Positions 25,768-34,278 of a stretch of 64,000 nt of DNA are shown piece by piece. The notes under the pieces were generated by a model, which was not told where the DNA came from, did no database searches, and saw only the letters and a list, made by a program, of their open reading frames with translations. The first letter of the stretch is position 1; every line of letters starts with the position of its first letter. A program made the translations under genes and the position numbers. The DNA is from Pantoea allii. Its GTDB lineage: Bacteria > Pseudomonadota > Gammaproteobacteria > Enterobacterales > Enterobacteriaceae. Where the stretch lies: positions 42,234 to 106,233 of the forward strand of contig NZ_NTMH01000047.1 in the NCBI RefSeq assembly GCF_002307475.1, in the 5' to 3' direction.

Positions 25768-26169
25768 ATGGTTGATTCAGGCCATCACTACGTTCTGGAT
25801 ATTGTTTTAAATGATGAGAGTTTTCTTAAAGATGAACATCAACTTCAGACGTTCTTCAAAAACGTTTTGAATAAAACAAGATTTAATGTAATCGGTTTCC
25901 TGTCTCATAAGTTCACATCTGAAGGAGAAGGCGTTACGGGAATATTTTTATTGAGTGAGTCACATCTTTCATATCATACCTATCCAGAAAGTAATTACAT
26001 GAGTGTGGATATTTATACCTGTGGAGGTAAGTGTTTCTCGGCAGTGAGGGAGATAGAATCCAGCCTGGAATCAGTTAACAGGATAATTGTTCGTTATATT
26101 GAGCGCGGTAGTCATATCAAGACCCCGTTGTTTCACAAGAATGACGTCACTGCAGAAAAGGTGAGCTAA
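25768..26169 (+). CDS. S-adenosylmethionine decarboxylase-like, pyruvoyl type (SpeD/SpeH class)
   Basis: A 133-residue protein of the short bacterial/archaeal AdoMet decarboxylase class. The self-cleavage and cofactor motif LLSESHLSYHTYPES is intact: cleavage would fall between Glu64 and Ser65, Ser65 becoming the pyruvoyl group. His70 and Cys85 (in YTCGG) correspond to His68 and Cys83 of the T. maritima enzyme as I recall them. It should therefore process itself and may make decarboxylated SAM. The ATG at 25768 has CGGAGG upstream; longer frames would run into the hairpin. No spermidine synthase gene accompanies it, which argues for a role in peptide modification rather than polyamine synthesis. 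The next gene starts one base after the stop. Confidence 0.88.
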   Translation: MVDSGHHYVLDIVLNDESFLKDEHQLQTFFKNVLNKTRFNVIGFLSHKFTSEGEGVTGIFLLSESHLSYHTYPESNYMSVDIYTCGGKCFSAVREIESSLESVNRIIVRYIERGSHIKTPLFHKNDVTAEKVS

Positions 26170-26170
26170 G

Positions 26171-27565
26171 ATGAACATCAAAGATAATGGCTTATTCAAG
26201 TTTGATTACCAGTTTCCGGTATATAACTTTTTTTTCCCAAATCAGGGTAAAGGTATATCAGCTGAGAGTCTGTCAGATGTTCTGCGTTACAGTAACACTC
26301 AGGTATCATCAAGAGCCCTTTATTTCCATATCCCTTTTTGTGAAACAATCTGCACCTTCTGCCCCTTCACCCGTGGGGCATATAAAGACGCTGAACTGGT
26401 CGATCAGTATACCCGGGCTTTGCTCCGAGAAATCGAGTTAAAGTCAGAGTTTAATGACTATAAAGCTGTTCCGGTAAGATCAATATTCTTTGGTGGAGGC
26501 ACGCCGTCCCTCCTGTCACCAGAGAATATTGCTCAGATCGGTGCCGCGATACACAAACATTTCTCACTCTCACCTGACTGCGAGTTCTCATTTGAGATCG
26601 AAATTAAGAGTTTAAGTGAGGAGAAAGTCTCTGCAATGAAGGAGATAGGTGTTACACATCCCCGCTTCGGGCTACAGACGTTTAACCCAATGTGGCGGGA
26701 ACTCTTCAATCTGACATCAACATTGGATCATATTCATTTTGCTGCAGATGTTCTCAATCGAAATTTCAGCACTGTTCTTTTCGATATCCTTTATGGAATG
26801 AACGGGCAGGATGAGGAAGATATTATAAGAGATCTCGAGCAGGCGGTTTCCCTGGGGACATCGAATATTGATATTTACCCAATCGATAACGTCATGACGC
26901 AGGCGAAACTCCATAAATCTATTAAGAACAAAGAAATGCCGGTTACAACAGCGACCCGAAAATTTACCATGAATATGCTGGTTGATGCATACATGCGCAG
27001 CAGAGGTTTCATGCCACATAATGGTCACGGATATGTGAGAACTAAAAATGTGAGTGATGCTGTGGTGAGTCAGGATTACAGCTTCGTTTATCATGAACAC
27101 GTTTACGGCTATGCGGATCATGATTTACATGGGTTTGGTGTTAACGCGGTTTCTTCCCTTCGGGGGCATGTCATTACCAATACATCAGGCCGTCATAAAT
27201 ATATAAAATCCATACTCGAAGATAATGCTGTGCCTTCAACTATTAGCAAGCATCCCGGCATACTTGATGAGATGAAGCCAGTAATTTTGCGGCTTCCCTA
27301 TCATGGCGAAATAGAAAAATCGAAAGTAAGTATGGCGCAAATTCCTTTTGCTTTGCAGGACAAAATTTCTCAACTGAAAGCGCATCAGCTCATCACAGAA
27401 GATTCAGAAAAAATATATCTTACTAAACTCGGCTGGTACTGGTATACCAATATTATGTATTGGTTAATGCCAGAAACCGATCAAATTGCCATGAAACGTT
27501 TCATTACTGAACAGCTCAGTATTCCTGGTAAATTTATTGCAAAGAAAGAGCTTATGTATGTCTGA
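26171..27565 (+). CDS. HemN/HemW-like radical SAM enzyme
   Basis: A 464-residue radical SAM protein. The iron-sulfur motif HIPFCETICTFCPF gives Cys57, Cys61 and Cys64 with the C-x3-C-x2-C spacing. The SAM-binding GGGTPS is at 108-113. The C-terminal winged-helix-like region (LKAHQLITEDSEKIYLTKLG) is as in HemN-type proteins. This subfamily includes coproporphyrinogen dehydrogenases, heme chaperones and class C radical SAM methylases that bind two SAM molecules. Context (small peptide, SAM decarboxylase, P450) favours peptide modification over heme synthesis. It is the longest gene of the operon and overlaps the P450 start by 8 bases. The true substrate is unknown. Confidence 0.85.
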   Translation: MNIKDNGLFKFDYQFPVYNFFFPNQGKGISAESLSDVLRYSNTQVSSRALYFHIPFCETICTFCPFTRGAYKDAELVDQYTRALLREIELKSEFNDYKAVPVRSIFFGGGTPSLLSPENIAQIGAAIHKHFSLSPDCEFSFEIEIKSLSEEKVSAMKEIGVTHPRFGLQTFNPMWRELFNLTSTLDHIHFAADVLNRNFSTVLFDILYGMNGQDEEDIIRDLEQAVSLGTSNIDIYPIDNVMTQAKLHKSIKNKEMPVTTATRKFTMNMLVDAYMRSRGFMPHNGHGYVRTKNVSDAVVSQDYSFVYHEHVYGYADHDLHGFGVNAVSSLRGHVITNTSGRHKYIKSILEDNAVPSTISKHPGILDEMKPVILRLPYHGEIEKSKVSMAQIPFALQDKISQLKAHQLITEDSEKIYLTKLGWYWYTNIMYWLMPETDQIAMKRFITEQLSIPGKFIAKKELMYV

Positions 27566-28664
27566 GTTGACACTTTCTCTCACCGACGCTTATAAAAAAA
27601 GATTTGAGGATATCGTTCGGGACGATACTGAGCGGAAAGGTATCTATTATCATAACGAAAGAAAATATTGGGTTATTTATGATTATGCTGGCTGTTCAGA
27701 ACTGCTGAACAGTCATTATGTTACCAAGAACAGAATGCTTGTTCCCCTCAGCATATTTCAGCAAGAAAAGGCGATCATTGAACGTTTTATGTTACTTATT
27801 AATCAGTCACTGATTTTTCGGGACGATTGTAAAAGTGATGTAGTCCGGCTTATTCATCAAAATTTCAAAAAATTGCCCTGCGACGAGATGATTGAAAGGT
27901 CACTTTTGCAGTTCAGGGAAAAGAAATACCTTGATGAGCATGATCTTATCAACCTCAATAACACGCTTGCGGCCATGCTTGTCGGGTTAGAACCTGCCCG
28001 CCACTTGTCGGATCATGCGTATAATGTGGGTATGCTTTTCGACGGCAGAGTAAAGGGAAAGGAACATTTTGTCGACATTGCGCATTCCTTTATGGCCGTT
28101 TTTGAAGCCTGCAGAGACATGACTTCTGGCTGTGATCCCTGCACCGATGTTCAGGCGTCAGACAGAGCTATCGCCTATATTGCTGCGCATCAGACGACCA
28201 TGCAGCTCATTGTGGCCACGCTCTGGGCCATATCTCACTTCAGTCTGAGAGTAAATGCAGATAATGTCCGCGACATAGTGGTTGAGGCCTCGCGTTTTTA
28301 CAGCCCCGTTCTCTCCGTAGGAAGAGTGATGTCTCAGGATCTGAGCTTCAGAGGGCTGAATCTACGAAAGGGTGACAGGGTTATGTTCTATACCGCGCTG
28401 GCTAATTTCGATGCCGGGTTTTTTGATGAGCCTTTCCAGTTCATTCCGGGTCGAAAAGAGAAACCACTTTCTTTCGGAACCGGGATGCATATGTGTATCG
28501 GTATGGGGATCGCGCTCAACTTTGCTTCATCCTTTATCGCCCGTACCAGCTCAATTGGCGCACTCAGGAACGTCAGAATTACCGAACTGGCGGAGGGCGT
28601 TTCTGCGCTGGGCGCTTCGCGTTTCAGTATGGGAATGGACTGTCATGAACTGGCTGAAGATTAA
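27558..28664 (+). CDS. Cytochrome P450
   Basis: A 368-residue cytosolic P450. The heme-binding loop LSFGTGMHMCIGMG matches FxxGxHxCxG, with Cys313 as axial ligand. The K-helix motif appears as EASR in VVEASRFYSPV, and the I-helix segment AAHQTTMQLI has the usual acid/Thr pair region, although the acidic residue is absent. It is slightly shorter than typical bacterial P450s (about 400). The ATG at 27558 is preferred; an upstream start at 27537 would add 7 residues within the radical SAM gene. P450s in peptide pathways commonly cross-link aromatic side chains, and the predicted core has Tyr, Phe and Trp. No ferredoxin or reductase gene is nearby. Confidence 0.92.
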   Translation: MSELTLSLTDAYKKRFEDIVRDDTERKGIYYHNERKYWVIYDYAGCSELLNSHYVTKNRMLVPLSIFQQEKAIIERFMLLINQSLIFRDDCKSDVVRLIHQNFKKLPCDEMIERSLLQFREKKYLDEHDLINLNNTLAAMLVGLEPARHLSDHAYNVGMLFDGRVKGKEHFVDIAHSFMAVFEACRDMTSGCDPCTDVQASDRAIAYIAAHQTTMQLIVATLWAISHFSLRVNADNVRDIVVEASRFYSPVLSVGRVMSQDLSFRGLNLRKGDRVMFYTALANFDAGFFDEPFQFIPGRKEKPLSFGTGMHMCIGMGIALNFASSFIARTSSIGALRNVRITELAEGVSALGASRFSMGMDCHELAED

Positions 28665-29904
28665 GAATTTCCGAACCCTTCTCGCCTCGCTTTTTATGTC
28701 AAAGACAGGCGATTATGCATACGAAGTGGTTTTCGTATTTATCGTGCTGGAGAGCACACATCATGATTATCTGCTTACCGGTTTCGTTTACTTTTTCCGG
28801 TTTATTCCCTTTCTGTTCTTCGGCCCGGTTGGAGGCTGGATGGCAGATAATTATCGCCTTAAACATAACCTCTTACTCAGCGAATGGCTGCGTCTCATTG
28901 TGTCGCTTCTTCTTTTCATATGCAGCCTGAATGGTTCGGTCAGTATCACCGTCCTTATCGTGGCTTCTGTGCTGACAACCATTGGCCGCAGTATCTTCCA
29001 GCCAAGCTATCAGACCGCTGTGCCCAGAACCGTTGATGCATCAAGGCTTGCCGGTGCTAATGGTATATCGCAGGTAGCCGAAGAAACGGCTTCGGTGGCA
29101 GGCCCTCTTATTTGTTCCTTCATACTCACATTCTCGGATAAATCATGGGTCCTGCTCTTTAACACCTTGACCTATGCTGTATCGATTATTTTCCTCTTCA
29201 CATTTTCTGAAACGGTAGCGGTAAAAATATCGGCTTTCAGGAGCAAAAATGTTTATAAGGAAACCTGGTCCTGTATTCAGGGCCTTTATTATGACACCCG
29301 TGGGCTATTTATCACCATACTGTGCTCTTCCGTCTGCATCCTGTTCACCGGATCGGTTCTGCGTTTTATAATTCCTGCGATGACAGTCAGTCACGGACAG
29401 GGGGAACTGATAACCAGTTGGATCTTTTCTCTCATGGCCGCAGGCACGATCACTGGTGGACTTATCTATGGTCGGTTTTTAAAGCAGGCTTCACCCGAGA
29501 GAGTAATGCGGTACTGGTTCTTGTACGGTATGCTTTTATTTGTAATGTCACTTACCGCTCTGTATTCCTTTAATTTTCTTCTTCCTCTCGCATTTATACT
29601 TGGGATCAGCGGTGCCTTTGTAGATATTGCGCTTGTGACAGTTATACAGACGTTGTCCCCGGCGGAGAATACAGGTAAGACATTCGGCACGTTCTCTACA
29701 CTGGCAAACACTGCTGAAGCCCTTTCTGGCCTTCTTTCCGGGCTGCTCGCAGCTGGGGGACTGATGGTTGCTTTTGCTGGGATGAGTTCGCTTATCGCGC
29801 TAACAGGCATTACCGGAACAGTCCTTCTTTCAGGTAAAACGCGGAACCTTCACCTAAAAAAAAATGAAGCCGGTGGCTCAGTTCAAAGAGAATCTTCGGA
29901 TTGA
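28645..29904 (+). CDS. MFS exporter of the peptide cluster
   Basis: A 419-residue major facilitator with about 12 hydrophobic segments, resembling the DHA3/EntS-like exporters. The conserved loop after TM2 reads GPVGGWMADNYRLKH, the family GxxxD...R motif, and the TM4 region has TIGRSIFQPSYQ. The ATG at 28645 lies inside the end of the P450 gene (20-base overlap), giving a normal N-terminus NWLKIKNFRTLLASLFMSK. It is the last gene of the operon and probably exports the modified peptide and confers self-protection. The 177 bases after it, up to the umuC end, hold no gene and no clear terminator. Confidence 0.88.
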   Translation: MNWLKIKNFRTLLASLFMSKTGDYAYEVVFVFIVLESTHHDYLLTGFVYFFRFIPFLFFGPVGGWMADNYRLKHNLLLSEWLRLIVSLLLFICSLNGSVSITVLIVASVLTTIGRSIFQPSYQTAVPRTVDASRLAGANGISQVAEETASVAGPLICSFILTFSDKSWVLLFNTLTYAVSIIFLFTFSETVAVKISAFRSKNVYKETWSCIQGLYYDTRGLFITILCSSVCILFTGSVLRFIIPAMTVSHGQGELITSWIFSLMAAGTITGGLIYGRFLKQASPERVMRYWFLYGMLLFVMSLTALYSFNFLLPLAFILGISGAFVDIALVTVIQTLSPAENTGKTFGTFSTLANTAEALSGLLSGLLAAGGLMVAFAGMSSLIALTGITGTVLLSGKTRNLHLKKNEAGGSVQRESSD

Positions 29905-30081
29905 GGTGTGCGAGATGCCGGGTGAGCCGCGAGCATTGACTTCTGCGTACTGGTTTCATGCTACCCGCACTTTTTCAGATACAAGATTATGTTGAGGACA
30001 AACTAGATTTCAACAAATGACTGATCGGGCATCCGTGTGCACCTTGCGTCATGAAAAATCATAATATGATGATGTAAAAGG

Positions 30082-31347
30082 TTATTTTACGACAAGGAGG
30101 TCTGAATATCTTGTGGTGTAACAAGGCGACAACATCTCGCGCTTCATGGCCCAGCGTTTTTCCGTGCCCTGCCCGGCAAACCACATCTTTCCTTTGCCCT
30201 CTTTATGAATCCGATCGATCACCTGCATCAGATCGTTACGGCCTGGGTTAACCGAACGCTCGTCGAACAGATCCAACTGCGTCACGCCATGATCGAAGAA
30301 ATCACTCAGGACTATGCCGGCCTTGATATAGCGGTGTCCTTCTATCCAGATATAGTCGAGCATCTCGGTCGCCACCCGAATAATATCGCGCGTATCGTGG
30401 GACGGCGTCAGGAGTTGCCCTGTCGCCTGATTACCGTAAAAATTTTCGCCGGGTGCATGCGGACTGGTGCGCAGAAATACCCCGATTTGTCTGCAGTACT
30501 GGTTTTCTTTACGCAGTTTTTCGGCGGCACGTTCGGCATAGGTACAGACCGCCTCACGCACCTGGGCATAGTCTGAGAGGCGGCTGCTGAAGGAACGTGA
30601 GCACATGATCTGTTGTTTGGTGGGTTCGAGCGCCTCTAAATCCTGGCAGGGTTCGCCACATAATTCTCTGACCGTGCGCTCCAGCACCACGCTGAAGTTC
30701 TTACGAATCAGGCTGGGGCGCTGACGCGCCAGGTCCGCGGCCGAGGTTATGCCCATTTCCTCAAGCCGCTGACTGAGCCGTCGACCTACGCCCCAGACCT
30801 CCGCAACGGGCACCTTCACCAGCAGTTTTTCCCGACGTGCAGGATCGGACAGATCGACAACACCCTTGGTGTAGTTTGCCCATTTTTTAGCGGCAAAATT
30901 CGCCAGCTTCGCCAGCGTTTTGGTGGGGGCTATGCCGACACAGACGTTGAGATGAACTTCTTTTTTTATCCGGGTTTTGATCTCGTGGCCCAACGTGTCG
31001 AGCGACATGCAATGGCTGACGCCCGTTAAATCCAGAAAAGCCTCGTCAATCGAGTAGATTTCCACCGACGGGGCCATTTCCTCCAGCAACGTCATTACTC
31101 TGGTGCTCATATCCGCATAAAGTGCGTAGTTGGAGCTAAAGACCTGTACGTTGTGGCGGGCAATAATCTCTCTCATTTTGAAGAACGGCACAGCCATGGT
31201 AATGCCCAGCGCTTTTGCCTCTGCATTACGCGCAATCACACAGCCGTCGTTATTAGACAGCACAATGATGGGCTTTCCTTTGAGATCGGGGCGAAACACC
31301 GTCTCACAGGAGGCATAAAAATTGTTCACATCCACCAGCGCAAACAT
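30082..31347 (-). CDS. umuC: UmuC, catalytic subunit of DNA polymerase V
   Basis: This is a 421-residue Y-family translesion polymerase. Motifs: N-terminal FALVDVNNFYASCETVFRP with catalytic Asp, YSIDEAFLDLTG with the second acidic pair, a thumb helix-hairpin-helix region (VAEVWGVGRRLSQRLEEMGI) and the C-terminal UmuC tail ending SDLLVVK. It is intact and follows umuD after 2 bases. Together with UmuD' it performs SOS mutagenic bypass. An internal piece is duplicated at 24864-24989. Plasmid-borne umuDC homologues are common, which fits the adjacent plasmid remnant. Confidence 0.95.
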   Translation of the reverse strand: MFALVDVNNFYASCETVFRPDLKGKPIIVLSNNDGCVIARNAEAKALGITMAVPFFKMREIIARHNVQVFSSNYALYADMSTRVMTLLEEMAPSVEIYSIDEAFLDLTGVSHCMSLDTLGHEIKTRIKKEVHLNVCVGIAPTKTLAKLANFAAKKWANYTKGVVDLSDPARREKLLVKVPVAEVWGVGRRLSQRLEEMGITSAADLARQRPSLIRKNFSVVLERTVRELCGEPCQDLEALEPTKQQIMCSRSFSSRLSDYAQVREAVCTYAERAAEKLRKENQYCRQIGVFLRTSPHAPGENFYGNQATGQLLTPSHDTRDIIRVATEMLDYIWIEGHRYIKAGIVLSDFFDHGVTQLDLFDERSVNPGRNDLMQVIDRIHKEGKGKMWFAGQGTEKRWAMKREMLSPCYTTRYSDLLVVK

Positions 31348-31349
31348 GA

Positions 31350-31769
31350 TTAATAAACCGACTTGATCACATAGGTCACCACGCCAAACACTTCCAGCGC
31401 ATCCTCTGTGCTGATGGCAATCGGTTTAAACTGCCGGTTCATCGGCATCAGCTGCAGGCAGGGCTGAAGCTGAAGACGCTTAACGGTAAATTCTCCGTCC
31501 ACGGACGCCACCACGATATCGCCATGCGAGGCTCTTAGCGCGCTGTCCACCACCAGCATATCGCCGTCGTTGATGCCTGCGCCGGTCATCGACTCTCCGC
31601 TTACCCGTACAAAGTAGGTCGAACTGGGGTGCTGAACGATGAGCTTGTTCAAATCAAGACGTTGCTCAACATAGTCCTGAGCCGGTGACGGAAAACCACA
31701 TGGCACCCGCTCCATAAACAGTGGCAGCGGTAACAGCGCACTGACTTTTGCTGGCCTGATAAATTCCAT
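31350..31769 (-). CDS. umuD: UmuD, self-cleaving subunit of DNA polymerase V
   Basis: A 139-residue protein, equal to E. coli UmuD. The Cys-Gly cleavage site is in VPCGFPSPAQDYVEQRLDLN; the serine/lysine dyad is in VSGESMTGAGINDGDML (Ser) and DGEFTVKRLQL (Lys). RecA filaments trigger cleavage to UmuD'. The ATG at 31769 has GGGGAGG upstream; a GTG two codons earlier is possible. A perfect LexA box lies 23 bases upstream. Confidence 0.95.
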   Translation of the reverse strand: MEFIRPAKVSALLPLPLFMERVPCGFPSPAQDYVEQRLDLNKLIVQHPSSTYFVRVSGESMTGAGINDGDMLVVDSALRASHGDIVVASVDGEFTVKRLQLQPCLQLMPMNRQFKPIAISTEDALEVFGVVTYVIKSVY

Positions 31770-31791
31770 ACTCACCTCCCCTTCAAAATAA

Positions 31792-31807
31792 CTGTATATA
31801 TTTACAG
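31792..31807 (-). promoter_or_regulatory. LexA (SOS) box of umuDC
   Basis: CTG-TATATATTTA-CAG matches the CTG-N10-CAG consensus with AT-rich centre, placed just upstream of the umuD ribosome-binding site on the minus strand. It predicts strong SOS control of umuDC. Confidence 0.92.
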
Positions 31808-32675
31808 TAATCGCGATCGATGGGTTTGATCAAGTGAAACGGCAGAGGTTTATATGAAGCGGTTGATGTGGATGAAGATTTTGTTACAGCGAAGCGGTGT
31901 CGGTTTTATGCAGCCGCTTAACGATTGCGCATTCAGGTTATGCTTTCACCTGTTGCCTTCTGCACGCCTGGCATTTTTTCATTGATGGCTCCCCTTTTTT
32001 GCCATCGTCCTGCAGAAGTACACAGCGGGTTTACACGTCTCTGGCTGACTCTGTACTGCGCAAAACAAGACATAAGGCGGTTCTGTTGACGACTCGCCCG
32101 GTTGTTTTCAGTTCTTTGTTACTGGCTGGATTTAAATTACCTGTCACGCCTGTTTTCTGAAATATATAGCCCTGAATCCCTGGCGATAACATAATATAAA
32201 CCCGTTCGGGAATCGTTACGTTTTACCTCCCCTTTCCTTAGCCTTACCTGTTTATTCAAATACAGAGGCCGCATAATACATAACGAGCCAAAGAGAAGTT
32301 TATTGCGCAAAATTCAAATGGTGTTATCTGTCCAACAGGATTAACACCAGAAGCGCAGGTATTTATTGCCGTAAGAATCAGCCACAAATTCGATCCAACG
32401 CGATAAAAAGCAATCGCAGAGTAGTCTGTATATCACATGGGGCTCAACAGGCCCCACGATATCTGATGCACTGGCGCGCAGCGGCGACATGATGCGTCAT
32501 GTGTTCTTCGCTTAACCTGACCTTTCTCAGGCAGATCAGAAAAAAAGAGTAATCAATTGATTTAAATGAAGATTAAAGACTTAAGATAAGCAAAGAATAC
32601 GTGAAATGCCATTACCTCATCCCAGCGCTATGATGAGCCCTGATCAGACAGCTGTATGTTGAAAAGGAGCACAGC
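31808..32675. other. Long intergenic region between umuD and the LuxR-type gene
   Basis: About 870 bases without a convincing gene. Possible 43-codon and 87-codon frames at 31854 and 31897 on the plus strand overlap each other in different frames and show no homology. The stretch around 32280-32460 is AT-rich and carries no clear hairpin. It may contain a small RNA or long leader, but I cannot support one. Confidence 0.35.
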
Positions 32676-32954
32676 ATGGAAATAAAAAATAACGACGGAC
32701 AACAGGTTTATTTAACGGTCGATGAGATTTCATTAACGTGGTTTTTTATGACGGGAATGGATATGAAACAGATAGCAAGCTGGATGGCACTCCCTGTACA
32801 CGCTGCATATTATATTAAACAACGCGTAATGAAAAAGCTTGGCGTGAAAAATAACAGTGAGTTTATTATCTGGTTTCTTAATAACAGAGGGCGTGACGAA
32901 ACTGAAAAAACTGAACACCGCAGACTTCCACACAGCGATAGCCTGATGAAATGA
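32676..32954 (+). CDS. Stand-alone LuxR-type helix-turn-helix protein
   Basis: A 92-residue protein consisting almost only of a LuxR C-terminal DNA-binding domain: LTVDEISLTWFFMTGMDMKQ, then IASWMALPVHAAYYIKQRVM and KKLGVKNNSEFIIWF follow the usual four-helix pattern. There is no receiver or ligand domain. The recognition helix is divergent from the consensus (HAAYYIKQR). AAAAGGAG precedes the ATG. It could be a small transcription factor or co-regulator; the target is unknown. Confidence 0.75.
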   Translation: MEIKNNDGQQVYLTVDEISLTWFFMTGMDMKQIASWMALPVHAAYYIKQRVMKKLGVKNNSEFIIWFLNNRGRDETEKTEHRRLPHSDSLMK

Positions 32955-33086
32955 ATCATCCCGAACAGGCTATTTTTTACATCCGTCATAGCGGGTAGCC
33001 GTTAACGCTTTTTCTCTGCACGATGAGTGAATGCAGAGCCGCCTTGCCGCCTGAGCACGATGCTGCTGCTCAGATGGCGTTTAGCA

Positions 33087-33995
33087 TTAAGGCGCGCCGC
33101 CTGCATCGGGCTTATCCGGCTCTTCATGACCGCCTTTTGCCTGCTGCACTATCCATTCACGGAATATTTCCATCGAGGGCGTCATCTTCTTTGAGCGGAG
33201 CCAGGTTAACCAGTAGCCACCGACATCGATCTCAAGCGTAAAAGGACGGGCCAGCGTGCCAGCATCCAGCTCACGCTGAAACATGCACGCCGGCACCAGA
33301 GCAACAGCGCCGGTCTGGATCGCGGCTTCAACCATTAAACGTGACGAGTCAAATACCGGGCCGGTGATCCTGGGCGGTGTCATTCCCGCCGCCGTAAACC
33401 AGCTGTCCCACTCATCAGCCCGATAGGAACGTAACAGGTTTTCCCGCAACAAACAGGCAGGCTGCTGCAGACGGCTGGCGATGTCCGGGCGACAGAGCAC
33501 CGTCAGCGGTGCCGTAAACAGCCGCTCATTGTGTGTGGCGGGCCAGGCACCCGCGCCAAACCGAATCGCATAGTCCACGCCTTCACCCGCCAGGCTGACC
33601 ACGTTATTGTTAGTGCGCACATTCAGCTCCAGCGCCGGGTGCTGCTGACGAAACACCTCAAGCCGGGGTAACAGCCAGCCCAGCGCAAAGGTACCCACAC
33701 AGGCGATCGTCATCACCTCGCGGTATTCTCCGCCTTCAAAGCGACGCCAGGCGCTTTCGAGCTGCGTGAAGGCCGCTGACACCTCCGCAAACAGCAGTCG
33801 CGACTCATCCGTCATCTCCAGACCACGCGGCAATCGACGGAATAATACGACGCCCAGTCGTTCTTCCAGCAGCCTGACCTGCTGGCTGACGGCGGCCTGA
33901 GAGACAAACAGCTCCAGCCCCGCGTGGGTAAAATTCAGGTGGCGGGCGGAGGCTTCGAAAGCCCGAAGCGCGTTAAGCGGTACATCATTTTTCAC
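33087..33995 (-). CDS. AmpR-like LysR-type regulator of the beta-lactamase
   Basis: A 302-residue LysR-family regulator. The N-terminal helix-turn-helix is VPLNALRAFEASARHLNFTH, then AGLELFVSQAAVSQQVRLLE, the pattern of AmpR, which senses peptidoglycan fragments. The effector domain follows from about residue 90. The GTG at 33995 has GGGGG at 5-base spacing and gives the usual AmpR N-terminus; an ATG 10 codons upstream (34025) is the alternative. It is divergent from the class A beta-lactamase with a 283-base shared region, the classical ampR-bla arrangement, so inducible expression is expected. Confidence 0.88.
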   Translation of the reverse strand: MKNDVPLNALRAFEASARHLNFTHAGLELFVSQAAVSQQVRLLEERLGVVLFRRLPRGLEMTDESRLLFAEVSAAFTQLESAWRRFEGGEYREVMTIACVGTFALGWLLPRLEVFRQQHPALELNVRTNNNVVSLAGEGVDYAIRFGAGAWPATHNERLFTAPLTVLCRPDIASRLQQPACLLRENLLRSYRADEWDSWFTAAGMTPPRITGPVFDSSRLMVEAAIQTGAVALVPACMFQRELDAGTLARPFTLEIDVGGYWLTWLRSKKMTPSMEIFREWIVQQAKGGHEEPDKPDAGGAP

Positions 33996-34278
33996 GTTTA
34001 CCCCCAGAAATTCTTTAGTCTCCACTCAAATTATCTCGCTTGTCGACATTTTGAAATCCCCTACCATCTCCCTCGTGATTTAACAAAGTCGGGGAATAGC
34101 GTGCTGCAAGGCTGAATGGCCTGACGCGTCACGCCGTTTAAAGCGACATAAGTTTATTGAGGGGCAGCCAGTCTGTTTCTTATTGCATCCTGCCGCGCAA
34201 TGATGCGGTAAACCGCCATGCACTTCCCGGCCGCAGACGGCACTCAGCGATGCGGACATTTATCAGATGAGGTTTTAT

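Noticed and set aside
25768..26169. A polyamine-pathway speD
   Set aside because: The catalytic motif fits, but the protein is the short class, no speE accompanies it, and enterobacterial housekeeping SpeD is a longer protein of a different subclass.
26171..27565. Calling this gene an oxygen-independent coproporphyrinogen III oxidase (hemN) or heme chaperone
   Set aside because: It belongs to the HemN-like family by motifs, but the operon context has nothing to do with heme synthesis, and the sequence after the iron-sulfur motif differs from housekeeping HemN/HemW. I keep the neutral family call.
31854..32160. Two short overlapping frames downstream of the LexA box
   Set aside because: Different frames of the same DNA, weak ribosome-binding sites and no homology.
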